Shown in pieces: positions 12,047 to 23,656 of a stretch of DNA of 64,000 bases. Within the stretch, counting starts at the first letter, position 1. Each line of letters starts with the position of its first letter. Both the position numbers and the translations under genes were made by a program. The stretch comes from Paragonimus westermani (taxonomy: Eukaryota; Platyhelminthes; Trematoda; Plagiorchiida; Troglotrematidae): assembly GCA_008508345.1 (NCBI GenBank), contig QNGE01002664.1, positions 19,194 to 83,193 of the forward strand, in the 5' to 3' direction. The notes beneath the pieces are model-generated. The model was not told where the DNA came from, did no database searches, and worked only from the letters and a program-made list of their open reading frames with translations.

Positions 12047-12523
12047 TCATTGAATGTTAGCAGGACGATCGTATTTGCGCCACAGCAACATATGTGTTTG
12101 TGTGTGTGTGACCTGTTCTGCTAACTTGGCGTGATGTTCAGGATTGTGTGTTGTATCAATCCGGATGGCTATACCGAATAAGACTTCGATCGTTCTAGGT
12201 TCAACAGTGTTAAATAGGCCAAGTTCAATCACGCTGACCGTTTTGTTTGTGGTATTTATGACTCCCTAGGGTTGCTTGGTGGGTATGCCAAGAATCTGAC
12301 CATACACAAGAACCGTATTTGAACTGAGAAAACTGTTGTTTTCCGCATCCAGAATAAGGGGGTTAGAGAGGATACATTCAAGCGAAAAGAACTGCAACCA
12401 CTCAATGGTTACAGTGACACCCGGCGTGTTATCCTGTGCTGTCATTAAACCTTCATCAATCCCCACAAACCTGATGCAGCTTACAAGATATCTACTGAGC
12501 ACAGCACGCCCCTGAAATGAGTT
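12047..12523 (-). pseudogene. Possible orphan exon, one stop
   Basis: On the minus strand a good acceptor (TTAACTCATTTCAG, ending at 12524) is followed by a frame of about 156 codons interrupted by a single TAG at about 12266. The text reads like structured protein (VLVYGQILGIPT, then VIELGLFNTVEPRTIEVLFG) on both sides of the stop, in the same frame. I do not recognise the family. It could be a decayed exon of a large extracellular-type gene, or chance. Confidence 0.3.
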
Positions 12524-12539
12524 AACCCTCACTGCCAAG

Positions 12540-13495
12540 TGAGTCAGAATTTCGAGCCATTGACTCCTGGTAGGTTACCTCAAGAAAACCCTACATCCCG
12601 TTCCTCGCAGATCAGACTCTTTGGCCAGTAGCTCTGGGTTGGATGCCTTAGTCATTTTGTCCACAGGCGGAAATGTTGAGTCGGAGACCTTACCTGAATT
12701 CCCACATATCAATCTGAGACATGTCCGTAGACAAAGAACGGCATCCGTCAGGACACGAAATATGCGCACGCTGCTGGATCGATACGGTATCGAAAGGCTT
12801 TTGGTGCAATAGTTACTTATCACCAAAAGATAACGACGCCAATAAAAAATATGTATAACACGTAATTAGCAGTGTGACATATATAAACGAATAATGATCC
12901 AGATAACCAGGTGTTTGAACTTATCAAAATCCGGCTAGCTCTGTACATATGATTGTTGCAGATCACTGCTTGAACATGCGGAGACTTTCTGGGGGAGTTT
13001 CAGAGAGCAGGGTTGACGTCAGTGTAATCCTTGACTCGTAATTCCTTTGCTGTGTGAGCCAGTACGAGCCTCGGAGCCAAAATCTTTTCGGTGCCACTGT
13101 GTACCGCTTAGTTCATGTCCTCCAGTACAGGCGCGACGCTGTTGTGTCTGGTGTCTCAAACCTCTAATTGTTTTAACATGTGGGATGGCCTGGCGGCTTT
13201 TGGTTGGACCGTGAACATGACCAGTGACAGTTCCACCGTGAGTGAGATAATTTGTGCATGTGTGTGGAGGGGGAGGGGTTGAGAGAGGATTGTACAGGCA
13301 CCTGCGGTGTCGGCCTGATTGGGACTGTCCACCGTGCCGGGTGCATCACGAATGAACACGTCTGTTTCACGAGGTCACTTTGCGTTTCGGATTGTAGGGT
13401 GAATAGGTCACGAGACCTCGAGCCACGTTGAGGTAGCATATACGATGCGGTTATTAGCGCTGACAAACAGAATGTGTCAGTTATAATTGTCTTAT
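12540..13495. other. Intergenic, no gene recognised
   Basis: Several short frames occur on both strands, including one of 123 codons on the minus strand at 13173-13544, but none has a motif I can name. The region abuts the RTE-type relic on its right. Confidence 0.4.
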
Positions 13496-13499
13496 CCAA

Positions 13500-14470
13500 A
13501 GTGACTCCTACAGGCCAAAAACACCGCACCGCGTCGATCACCATGGAGCTGAACCGCTACGGCATCGATATGGTAGTGTTGAGTGAGCCATGACTTGCTG
13601 ACCAAGCAGACTCTAGGAACACAGTTGTTGTTTACGCCTACGGCTGTACAGGTTACTCGACAGACGGTTCTCGGGCACACGGCATCTGCTTTGTGGTCTC
13701 TGACCGCAACAATTCGTCAACGATAGGCGAACCGCGCAGCATCAGCCCTCGAATCCCGTCCATCCACCTGTGACTAGGTCCATATAAATCTGCCACCCTT
13801 TTTAACGTTCATGGTCCAACTATGTCAAACTGATTATAAGAAGGATCAGTTGTACAATCTTCTGTCTGTCACAAACCGTGACATCAGTGGTGACCAACCG
13901 TTTGTTCTAGGGGACTTCAACGCACGAGTTGGACGTAAACCACGAATCAGGCTAGGTTTCTCCGAACTCCACGAAGTTGGTACTGCCAATGTGAACAGTG
14001 ATAGTGCGCTCCATCTGTGTGCTACTCACGATTTACCTATCACAAACACCCGAACACAACGAAATGCATGAGACGTCACGACCCGGACTCATGCACCAGC
14101 TGACCATCACCACTTGATTGACTACGTGACTGTGCGACAACGCGATATTCCCGAAGTGAATGACGTGCGGGTTGTGCACGGAGTTGAATGTAGCTTGGAT
14201 TATAGGTTGATCAAGAACGAAGTGTTTGTGCACGTTTGCACGCTTGTATATTATTAATCATACGGACAGTTGCAGAAGTTGGATGTTAGAGGATTTTAGA
14301 ACTTAAAGCTGAACAAGGCATTTCCGCACGCAGTTGCCCTTCGTCTGAAAGACGTTCTCGTATCCACAACTCTTGAAGTTTCATGACAAAACTTGGAAGA
14401 ACACATCACGCCAGTAGTTATGGAGACACTGGGTGTTTCATGGTAAATGTGGCCAGAAAAACAATGGAAG
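13500..14470 (+). pseudogene. RTE-like retrotransposon endonuclease relic
   Basis: The plus-strand frames give an apurinic-endonuclease-like domain of a non-LTR element: MELNRYGIDMVVLSEP near 13543, then a stop; later FVLGDFNARVGRK near 13908 (the GDFNARVG motif containing the metal/phosphate-site Asp and Asn); LPITNT near 14035; HLIDYVTVRQRD near 14112 followed by a decayed DHR motif (LDYRLI). Weaker similarity to the linker between endonuclease and reverse transcriptase continues to about 14470 (ETLGVSW). Stops and frameshifts run throughout. No reverse transcriptase is recognised downstream. Confidence 0.8.
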
Positions 14471-14820
14471 TTATCGGGCTATGTGTTTGTTCAGGTTAAG
14501 CGGAATGTTTATGGCGAGCATCCCGCTGAACTGGATCTTTTCGGGACGGTTTTCCGAAAGTACGTTATGGAATCTAGGTGAGTAGCAATATGATTAACGA
14601 CAGATGAAGTTTGTTTATTGGACAAGATTTGCTCCGTTCAACTTAATATGCGGCAAGACCCGTTCGCAACGGCCAGAGCACTTTTAACAGTTTAAAAGGA
14701 GCGAGAAAGGCTGATTCGCTAATGGTTTTTCACGTGTGAACTTGTGCTATATTGCGAACATCATATTCACATGAACTTTTGTGAAAAAACTTCCGTTGTG
14801 GGACTTGTCACCAAGTCGGA
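14471..14820. other. No gene recognised
   Basis: This may be the decayed continuation of the RTE-like element. No reverse-transcriptase motif such as YADD is visible. Confidence 0.35.
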
Positions 14821-14824
14821 ATAT

Positions 14825-14935
14825 TTGTTAATATTCAGTAGGGCCGGAGTTCAATTGTCGGCCTTGGAGAGGATAGACACAACTGATGAGCTCTGACGGC
14901 AACGGAACTCGTATTTACGACCACCATTCAAAACG
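14825..14935 (+). mobile_element. Hammerhead-type SINE fragment
   Basis: Contains the B-box-like GGAGTTCAATTGTCGG and then CTGATGAGCTCTGACGGCAACGGAACTCG, an eroded version of the ribozyme core and stem II. The 5-prime and 3-prime ends are lost. Confidence 0.5.
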
Positions 14936-15242
14936 GCCTGAGAAGGTTGATAATCTTCGATGGTGAATGTTAACTTTGGTAGTAATCTTTCGTCGAGTGT
15001 TTTATCCCGAACCTTACATGTGCAAAGGCACAGGTAACACACGTGGTGACATATGCGGTCCGGAATGACGGAAAATGTAACAGAAGAATCCTACAAAATA
15101 TTGGTCATCACTCTAGGCTATTTGATAAAGAAGCAGGCGTGGATTTAGATCGTGCAATTAGGATTAGACGGGCTAGATCCGAAGGGAATAACGATACCAA
15201 GCGTCTCACAGTGTGGTTGGTTGTAGATTGTAGTAAACATAT
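14936..15242. other. No gene recognised
   Basis: The plus-strand frame from 15043 runs about 66 codons before entering the LTR at 15243. It has no recognised motif. This is the target region of the solo LTR. Confidence 0.4.
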
Positions 15243-15546
15243 TGTTGTGAACCCAGAAGGCGGATGGCACAAGGGTTGTTTATTTGGAAACCAATACACA
15301 ACTCAAGCGTCTCAACGGGACTACGAACAGAAACACTCATTTGCACGCCACACTCGTCTGAGGATGCTCCAGTCGCTTTAGACACCATGTCACAGCTCCA
15401 TGATGTGACGAAAGCCATTTTATATCATTCTGCTCTCCAACGATCCTTCCCATATCTCTCCCGTATTTATCCCGCGATCACTTTGATCCAAGCTGCTACT
15501 GAATAGTGGTGTGAGTAGTATGATGCGACCGTCTGTCCTCACTACA
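15243..15546 (-). mobile_element. Solo LTR with 4-bp target duplication
   Basis: On the minus strand it runs from TGTAGTGAGGA to TTCACAACA, so both ends carry the TG...CA of LTRs within a short imperfect inverted repeat. ATAT flanks it directly on both sides (15239-15242 and 15547-15550). It aligns along its length with 23319-23641. Near the 3-prime end is AATAAA. No internal retrotransposon sequence adjoins either end, so it is a solo LTR left by recombination. Confidence 0.85.
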
Positions 15547-15550
15547 ATAT

Positions 15551-16018
15551 TTATACAATAGACATAAGGTCACTTATCATTTTATCACTGACCCTAAATA
15601 CGGCTGGAGTCCAGACTAAACACAGAGGTACCACACGTGGCGTCGTGATTGGTCGGCTGTGCCAATGCACCTGATTGCTTACTAGACAAACTTCCTATAC
15701 TGTGGTTCGAACAAAATCAGCCTTGTCCAGTGTAATATATCCTCAAGGCTTTAGCACGGTTGTTAGTAGTCACCTGGTCTTGGGATATTGACGGCTGACA
15801 GCAAATGCTCTATTTCAAGATCAGAACAATACAGTTTTCGACATCGGTATAGAAAATAACTACTGACACAACGTGAGGATCAAGTGAACCGTGCGCGATA
15901 AATCGACGGCAATCATTTGCACACGATTGTTTGAACACTGCGGAACACGCGTGTGTGTGAATATTGGTTGTCTCGTGTTTGACGTTGAGCGATATGTGGT
16001 CGAGAATCATTACGAAAT
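15551..16018. other. No gene recognised
   Basis: Open frames overlap on both strands without family motifs. The right edge runs into a tRNA-like segment. Confidence 0.4.
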
Positions 16019-16105
16019 ACCCCAGCTTCGGCCGGATTTGAACCAACGAAGAAAACAGCAAGTCCGATCGCGTCAGGTGCTCTACCAGCGAACACGGACG
16101 GTGGA
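16019..16105 (-). mobile_element. tRNA-like segment, probably SINE-derived
   Basis: On the minus strand there is an A-box-like CGCTGGTAGAGCACCTGA and, about 35 bases on, a good B box GGTTCAAATCC. The anticodon arm does not fold cleanly and the acceptor stem is not complementary, so a functional tRNA gene is unlikely. The text after the B box (CCGAAG) is like SINE family 2. Confidence 0.45.
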
Positions 16106-19100
16106 AAATGACATTTTGTATTGTCATTCTCTTTTGTTTGTCCGCTCTATCCATCGAGTGTTATGTGTGCATATTCCTGGTTATTGTTGTTTGACACTGA
16201 AGAGGCATTATGGAAGGATGGCACTTTCAATAGTCCACTTTCTCACTGCTTTGTTTAAATGACACACTGATGTTAAAGTCTGGCATTTTCGTTTATCTGT
16301 GAGTGAAAGTATGTTTTGCAGAGTTCTTAGTCGCACCTAACAGGGACCAGCTGATTATGTTGGTAAAATTGAGCGTGGTACGGTGATCGTTTCGTTGACA
16401 GCGTCTACACAGTGAAATACGTAAACACAGTCAAAACGCTATCTCTCACCACGCTTACCCCTTGGAACAGTCCAGCAGGAACACTCTAGCCCTAATGAGC
16501 GTCGAACGAATCACGGTGTGGAACCTTCCCTAGATCTGACAACTGGGTGAAACGTATGCACTAAGAAAAATAGGGACAGGAACATAATTCGAAAACAATT
16601 ACGGTTAAGTTCATCCAGCGCCAATGGAATGATGCATTCAGAGCCTACTTCCGAGACAACTCGAACCTAAGCACTTCTGCTGAATGACCGATCCAATGGA
16701 AAGTGCAACTATTGCCTGCAAGCTAAAGCTTGCCTTTCTCTCTAAACTGCGTTGTATTCAGGTCCGTAGCATCACATTAACGGCAGTTCAGTGTCATCGC
16801 GATCCGACGCTTTCTTGATCCAGTTCCGTCCGCTTGTTACACATCCCGATTAACAGCGTTGTGCTTTCACATGTGTGTCTTACTCTGGAGATCGACTCAG
16901 TGACACGTCGACGAGCAATGTGCGCTATAAACTTTGTAAAGAATTCAGGAGAGAAGAAGTGTACAGGTGGTGATTGGAGCAGATGGGCTGCTCATTTTAT
17001 CTTGCGCTATGGCTGGAACATTACCTCAGTTGTGTTAGGCTGTATTACCATTTGTTCTATCAGTTTGGAACATCTCCAGGAAGCCCAGCCAGAAGAACAG
17101 TTGGTGTAAACACTGAAAGCACGTAGACGGAAGTACTTCACATCGGTTTCCAGTCACAGCTATCAGCAAGACGGAGTGATCCCTGACAACTCGCACACAT
17201 TAACATGTCACCTGTCTGAGTACCTGCTCACCTAGAGTTAACTAGACACTTTTTAGTGTTAGTATCGCTTACTTTTCGGTGCCAGTCGATTCCAGGTGAA
17301 CACCGCTGTCCCACAGATTCAACAAATCATTCCACTCAGTACAGTTCAGTCGTGTTCGGCAGGCCTATCAAGAAAGACTCGAATGCAGTGATCAGTCAGC
17401 ATGGGAAAAATCGACTGATAAATCCATAAGAATTGGAACGTTACTGTTGGGGACTTCGAAGTGAGCCATCGAACGACGGTATGGACATTCCCGCGTTGCC
17501 GTATGATGTTGAATCAGTACATCTGGTTGATTGGGAGGAATAAGTTGACTTTGGTCATATCAGTTGCTTGGGTTATAGAGACGTGTCGTAAGAACATTCG
17601 TTGATAAGATTGTCCAAACGGAGTGACCTGCCTCATCTAGGTGGTCTGACTCGGACTAAATGCCCCAACCCTGTAAGGGATTTTAATTGGAACGACTACG
17701 AAAACGCGACCCGTATCATGGCGAGTTCCCATAGATGACGTGGTCCATTTTGTGTTCAGTTGCATATGGTAGTGCGGATATACTCTCCGGTCAGACGGAG
17801 CATTCAGAAGTGCGGCGGGTTCGTAAAAACTCGATTAACCCAAGTAGGAATAGTCTTCAAAATACGTTGCCTAGACGACCGATAGGGAGGAGCGAGTTTA
17901 TGGACCCACAGCTATGGCGGTTTGAGAGCTTGCACCATGGCATTCTTAAGTTAGGTTCGAGCCATCTAATCGACTCTAAATATCCTCAAACATTATTGAA
18001 TGTCTGCAGTCAATGTGTGTAGCAAACATATCGTCTGCAATAGCTGTACCCCGGAAAAACTCCGTTCATTATTTACCTAGCAGTGTGCACTTGCTAACCT
18101 TTCTCTGTGCCGGCCACAACATGTAATTTCTACACTTTGACAAGTTTTATATTGACCATGTTGATTTGTCTCTTTTGCTTCGCGCTGTCTGCTAACTTCA
18201 CCTGAACCTAGTCACTTTCAGATAGGTTTATGTTTTTTATTTAGCAGTACTGCACGCTCAGAATACAAAAAAATGGATACAAGTCAGATGTTGAACAGAA
18301 AATGGTGATGATGCGATCATTGCTTCAATGTATTAGGACCAGAAGCATGTACAACACCAGAGATGGTGGACCAGACAGGCGTACTGAACACAGTTTAACG
18401 TATGCATCTCTATACCGGTAAAGTGTTTGAAATTCATGCATCATCTTACACAGTCTCATTCTTACTGTTCAAGATACCCACAGTATCTGATAAGGTGAGC
18501 GATTGCATTCGAGTTTTCATTGTACGGAGGTGAGCCAAACGTGAAGAAAGTAAATAAGTTCGTTGTACCAAGATGACCTCTACTAGGAAAGGCATTCAAT
18601 GAGGGGATTAGTGTACACACACTCTAACATATGACAATATTTGCGTACATACAAACACACTCACAAATAAGCACATCTACATACGTATGTAAATTCATAT
18701 ACAGTGTTCCGTCCATACGGTTATCATGCTCACATTGATGTTCTCAGTGAAACGAACACTGTCGTTGTCCAGCTAATCATAATTTTTCGATGTATACCCT
18801 AACACGCGACAGAGTATTTTTTCTCATTTGCTAATGAAAACCCCATTTTCAACACACGGCTTCACTTGTTCATGGTGTGTTTATTCCCAAACAATTTGCA
18901 AGTACTTAGGAGTTACTTTATGTGCTAACACGCACTGGTCCTTTCATAACGATTATCTTAAAAATAGAAATCAAACCGGCTCTTGATGCGGTTAATTTTG
19001 AAACATTTTTCACGTCTATTCACCACGCTTGAACATTCACTAGCACTTGTAGTCGTCTGGATGAGTTACATTTTTCTTCTGTAGTTTTCACTAAATTTTT

Positions 19101-19479
19101 CAGAAAGACTGCTAAAAATTGTACATATCTATAAAATGTCTGTTTGAAAGGAGTTGCTCTAAAGACGGTATATTTTATCGAAATCATCACGAAATCCCAG
19201 TAGACTGCATGCAAATCGGCTTGTTTACCAAACCTAGAGGAATAAGATACAATCCTTTGTTCAGATCCATCCTATTCATCGATTCATCACATAGCAAGAC
19301 CTATTGAAAGACTTCTGAATAGTTGCGTTCAGGCTTACAATGGAACCTTTAGACAATTTCTCCAGAGGTCATTGAATGACAAAGTGAACAAAAGTGTGGA
19401 TTTTTCTGTTAAGTCGGTTGAACCTCATTAGATCGCTTAACAGGTTTAATGAGATCGGAGATTTCCACCTGACCCGGGA
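16106..19479. other. Long intergenic stretch, no gene recognised
   Basis: About 3.4 kb. Plus-strand frames at 16834-17109 and 17735-18022 are the longest and carry no motif I can name. Around 18610-18710 there is a CA/TA-rich low-complexity patch. Parts of 16400-17600 have a transposon-like feel, but no domain could be established. Confidence 0.4.
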
Positions 19480-19835
19480 ATCCTAAACGGCGGGTTATCG
19501 AGTGGAGTTAACAGGACAGTTACTGTGTCTCCTCTCGAGACGATCGGGCAACCTGATCATTGCTCACAAGCGAGAATGGTTGAGCTTTCAGATCTGATAA
19601 TTCGATCGTGCCCAGTGTGAGTTGAATGGCGCAGTGGTTAACACGGTTACCTCATGATTGGAATGGCCGGAGTTCAAATCCCGGCCGTAGCATGGATATG
19701 CATTACTGACGAGCTGTAATAAGAGCGAAACTCGAGTCTAGTGCTTCTTTTCCAAAGAGGCTGGTTGGAAAGTCTATCTGAATGCGAAGGCTGCGATCAA
19801 ATGTGAGTGACGTTCAACTTGAGATATGTTATGGT
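19480..19835 (+). mobile_element. tRNA-derived SINE with hammerhead ribozyme (reference copy)
   Basis: Best-preserved copy, about 350 bases. A leader of about 145 bases matches the minus-strand copy at 22385-22730 (shared GTGTCTCCTCTCGAGAC). Then come A box TGGCGCAGTGG (19627-19637), B box AGTTCAAATCC (19671-19681), hammerhead at 19700-19744, and a tail containing GAAAGTCTATCTGAATGCG and GTGAGTGACGTTCAA. Tail fragments also occur alone elsewhere (for example 30608-30675). A Pol III head plus an embedded ribozyme is the plan of Sm-alpha SINEs in schistosomes. Confidence 0.88.
19700..19744 (+). ncRNA. Hammerhead ribozyme, intact core
   Basis: Stem I GCATTA pairs with TAGTGC (one G-U). Core CTGACGA. 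Stem II GCTGT/AGAGC with an AATA loop (one mismatch). GAAA box. Stem III is only the short palindromic CTCGAG, as in the minimal stem III of schistosome ribozymes. The cleavage triplet is GTC, directly before the returning strand of stem I. All invariant core bases are present, so self-cleavage is plausible. Confidence 0.8.
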
Positions 19836-20849
19836 TTGATAAGTGGAAATCCAGCCTTGGATCCATAACGCAGTTCGTTGAGTTGACAAGAATATCGTTT
19901 TTAGAACCAGACACACAAATTACGCGCATGAATGAAAAAAACGGGAGACGAATTTTCGTAAAAGTCTATTCATCTTTATACTTTAGCGGTTAGCTGCTCA
20001 GCTACCCCACCGTTCCCGCAATTCGTTTGTAGCAATCATCTGTTTGGACGCAACACTTCTCACCTAGTGCAGTCAATGCGAACGCACTGATTTATCGGGG
20101 CGGTCGGTGAAAACTCGATACATTAGAGAACAGTCTGGCAGAAACTACTGTTTCTCATATACGATCTTGCCCGTGACAACTACAGCGCTACAGGACGACT
20201 ACTTGTGTTTGTCGTGCTGATGACAAATATACCTTCTGTGGGTTCGCTGAACAAACGACCCTTCGTATCACAACACCAACTATGTGGGGTATGTTTGAAC
20301 TTGAGTCATTTGCATTTCCATGTACTTCTCCCACGGCAAGATAACGCTTGATGCCATCATGATCGCTTTAAGCTATGAAGTAAAGCACATACTCTTAACA
20401 CCAACATTTTAAATAAATGTGAAAAGATGGTGAATTCACCTTCCCACGTGGCCTCGCAATTTTGTACAAACCTAGATTGCGAAACATTTGCGCGGGTGGT
20501 AGTAGTGGCCAGATTGATTAATAAAGGTTTTCTGAGGGACACCACGGAAATACCTTTAAAAAGTCGTGGAAATTATGAAGGCGGAAGCTGTTTCCAGCGG
20601 CAACTGCTGTTGCAACCTCCGAGGTACGCGGTGGCCGGTTTTTTTTATTGACCTGGGTGATCTCCGTCGGTGGGTGGAAAATAGAATTGCTCATCCGAGC
20701 ACACAACCATTTTACAGTCTCCAAACTTACACCCCCTTCCCTTCTGATAAACCGATGCCTATTGAGCAGGCTCATCTGGCCAAATGCATCGAATTCAGTC
20801 CCGCAGTCACCCCACAACTCCCCATTTTATCAAGTCAAGCGTTGAGATT
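19836..20849. other. No gene recognised
   Basis: Possible upstream part of the Penelope-like relic that follows, but no reverse-transcriptase motif is visible. The frame at 20566-20916 reads across it without recognisable protein text until 20850. Confidence 0.4.
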
Positions 20850-21345
20850 TATTAACGGACATAGCCGGGAACACTTCTTCACTTCGAACTGCAAAACGTC
20901 TCGTCGTATCCATTAAGCGAGCATACATAGCAGCTGAAATCGTAGTCGATGACCGAACTCGTAAGCTAACGTTACCTTTAGTAAAGGGTTGGCAACCTAT
21001 TGGCGTCAAATCACACTTTATTTATCAATTTGTGTGTAACCGCGACGAAATTTACATCGGCAGCTTTCGTAGTTGCTTGAACCGTGGGATAAAGAAACAT
21101 CTGCTGAAATCGGTTCAGGATGTGACTGCTTAGTCCATTTCGTTCGTCCGGGGATCACGCACAATTTCGGCATCGTCTGTCGTCATACACACGTTGACCA
21201 CCGGTCACCGGATTAATCCCTAATCAACAATCAAGATTACAGTGCGTCCTGCTAATCCACGTTTCCTGCGTTTCTCTGAGGCGGTCCCGATTAGTCGTCT
21301 CAAACCAGGATTGTGTGTACATAAACAATTTCATGTAAGCCTTAG
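20850..21345 (+). pseudogene. Penelope-like element: connector and GIY-YIG endonuclease
   Basis: One plus-strand frame gives the post-RT connector (SLRTAKRLVVSIKRAYIAAE), then SHFIYQFVCN followed by EIYIGSFRSCLNRGIKKHL, which matches the GIY-YIG endonuclease start of Penelope-like retroelements (Y-x-F-x-C ... YIG ... R ... H). After a stop the text resumes with NPRFLRFSEAVPISRLKP and LCVHKQF, the C-terminal block of these endonucleases. In the GIY-YIG motif the second element is kept as YIG. Stops make it non-functional. Confidence 0.75.
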
Positions 21346-22384
21346 AATCTCATGGATCTAATAGTTTTGCACTGTTGTTCTCCATCTCATTTGCTATTCT
21401 ATGTCTAAGCACCCTCATCCCAATAGTGCTATATACATGTTTCTGGCTACCGTTATTTGGTACTAAAGAGGCAATACGAAATGGTAGCACCTACCCGTAT
21501 CTGTCTACCTACTGTTGTGTTCAAATTTATGACTGGAGACAGGTGTTTCCAGTTCAAACGTTGTATGCACTTCCGTCTTTGTGACCTTGGCCTATGACCA
21601 ACTATCCTAGGGTTACTGTGGTGAGTCGCATCCTGTCGGGCAGCAAAGACCCCAAAATTGGTAACTTACACCCCATGTGAGAAGATTTCGAATCGCACTT
21701 TTGAATTACCAATAATTAAGGGCTGTCCACAAATGATTCACAAATCATAGATTATGTAAATTGAATATCACCCAAAATAGGCCCCAACTGTCGCATTCAC
21801 GCAGACTTCGCAATAGTAGCAGACGGCTCTTGGTCGTTCTTTTAATAATGGCTAACATTTCAAATCATGTTGTGAAAGGTCTTGAATACACCAAAATTAA
21901 ACAACTTTTAAGCTCTCCTGCACAAAGCTGACCGATCTATGAAACCCTCCTTGAGTATTAGTCAAAACACTGGTGGCCGTACGGTGGGAAATTTACGTAT
22001 CATGCTCATGGTTTCAATAATTTGTTGAACAGACCCACATGTCTGTGCAAAAAACGCTTGTTTGGGACAGTTTTGTAATTGAGAAAATTCTTCCCGTGAA
22101 GAAGAATTCCAGCTACAAATTTCGATGGATTATGACTGCTAAACATTATGTGTCCATTAGAGTGGTCAGCTGCACGCATCGAATATCTGACCCCAGCTCC
22201 CATGCGGTGGTGTAACTCATCTGCATACCGTTTTTTTTCGGTTGCCATTGCATTTTCTCACTTCAGTTTGCTAAAGTAGTTCTAATTCTGCTGTTTGTTT
22301 TTACATCTTACGGCTGTTTGTGATCAACGAACCGTTTATCTGACCAGTTGGCTAATTACTGATGAGTAGTAAGATATTTTGGTT
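21346..22384. other. No gene recognised
   Basis: About 1 kb with only short frames on either strand and no family motif or repeat partner noticed. Confidence 0.45.
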
Positions 22385-22730
22385 TTCCACATAAATCGAA
22401 CGTCACCCACAAATGATCGCAGCTGTCGTATGCAGATACACTTCCCAGCCGGCCTCTTTCGAAAAGAAGCACTAGACTCGAGTTTTGCTCTCATTAGAGC
22501 TCGCCAGTAGTGCACATCCTTGTCACGGCCGGCAATTAAACCATGACCACGCTTTCATGAGGCAACCGTAATGACCACTGCACCATCGACCCCAAATTGG
22601 ACCAGATCGAATAGTAATATCTGGACGTTCGACCACTTTCTTTTGTGAGCAATGATCAGGGTGTCCGACAGTCTCGAGAGGAGACACAAAGAATGTCCGA
22701 TTAACTGCACTCGATGACTGCTCGATTAAG
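22385..22730 (-). mobile_element. tRNA-derived SINE with decayed hammerhead
   Basis: Minus-strand copy of the 19480-19835 element, including the leader with GTGTCTCCTCTCGAGAC. The A-box region reads TGGTGCAGTGG, and the B box is damaged by a rearranged stretch of bases. The ribozyme sits at 22469-22513. Confidence 0.8.
22469..22513 (-). ncRNA. Hammerhead ribozyme remnant, core broken
   Basis: Stem I GCACTA/TAGTGC is perfect and stem II GCTCT/AGAGC is perfect, but the core is CTGGCGA instead of CTGACGA and the GAAA box is preceded by a changed base (GCAAAAC for GCGAAAC). Stems outlast the core, so this copy is probably inactive. Confidence 0.65.
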
Positions 22731-23318
22731 ACTTCCCGCTAAGTAAACTATCTCATTCCGAAATGTGGAAAGCAGGTCGAATTGTACTGATCATGTAGTT
22801 GTGCGTCCTCTTGGTACGAAAAATAGTTTGCGCTTATCGTTGTGTGAGACTACTGTTCCGGACTGTGTTCATTGATCAAGCAACAATTAATGTTGTCATT
22901 GTGTAGGGACATACCGGCTCTTCTGAGATGAACGCATCGGGCTCGCTGTCATATGGAAAACACAGCACGCTCATGGTTGTGCCTATCGTTCAGTGAACAC
23001 GCTCGTATTGCCCGGTAGAGACACGCATGTCTGCACATGCATAATAAACTCACTTGCCGAGTATGATGTGGACGAATTGGTTAGAAGGTGATCGTCCAGA
23101 GTGCACGCAATTGGCACGTGACCTTGCTTATGTTGATTGTCCAGAAACGTGTTCAGACTGACTGGCTTGATCACCAGTGGACACGAAGATTGACAGAATC
23201 ATGGTACCATCATCATCCCATTAGAAGCTGTTAAGAGTTGCCAGTCTGGCTAGTTCTCATTGTAGTTCACTTGTCGTCACGGGACTGTTGCTTTTTCGCA
23301 CCGGTTAGCATAGATTAG
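22731..23318. other. No gene recognised
   Basis: Short frames only. The right edge is a TG-type LTR start. Confidence 0.45.
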
Positions 23319-23641
23319 TGTAGTGAGGAGATACGGTCGCACCATACTACTCACACCACTATTCAGTAGCAGCATGGATCGAGATAATCGCGGATCGAGA
23401 TAATCGCGTGATAAATACGACAGAAATACGGGATGGATCGTTGAAGGGCAGAATGACATATAATGGCTTTCGCTACACGACGGAACTGATACATGGTTTC
23501 TAAAGCGACTGGAGTATCCTCAGAAGAGTATGGTGTGCAAATGAGTGTTTCCGTTTCTAGTCGTGCTCATATGCTTAAGTAGTGTGTTGGTTTCCTCAAT
23601 AAACCAACCTTTGTGTCATCCGCCTTCTGGATTCGCAACGA
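23319..23641 (+). mobile_element. LTR, same family as 15243-15546
   Basis: Starts TGTAGTGAGGA and ends in ...TTCGCAACG(A), aligning throughout with the minus-strand LTR at 15243-15546. It has a local 16-base tandem duplication (GATCGAGATAATCGCG twice, about 23377-23408) and a CAATAAA at about 23595. The terminal CA is mutated. Unlike the solo copy, it is followed by a primer-binding-site-like sequence, so it is a 5-prime LTR whose element has lost its body. Confidence 0.8.
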
Positions 23642-23656
23642 TTGGTGCCGTGACCA
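23642..23656 (+). promoter_or_regulatory. Primer-binding-site-like sequence
   Basis: TTGGTGCCGTGACC directly follows the LTR. It begins with the TGG that pairs with the CCA end of a tRNA primer, and it sits where reverse-transcription priming sites lie. Which tRNA is used was not determined. Confidence 0.55.

Noticed and set aside
16019..16105. Candidate tRNA gene
   Set aside because: A and B boxes are good, but acceptor and anticodon stems do not pair, so a SINE-derived tRNA-like piece is more likely.
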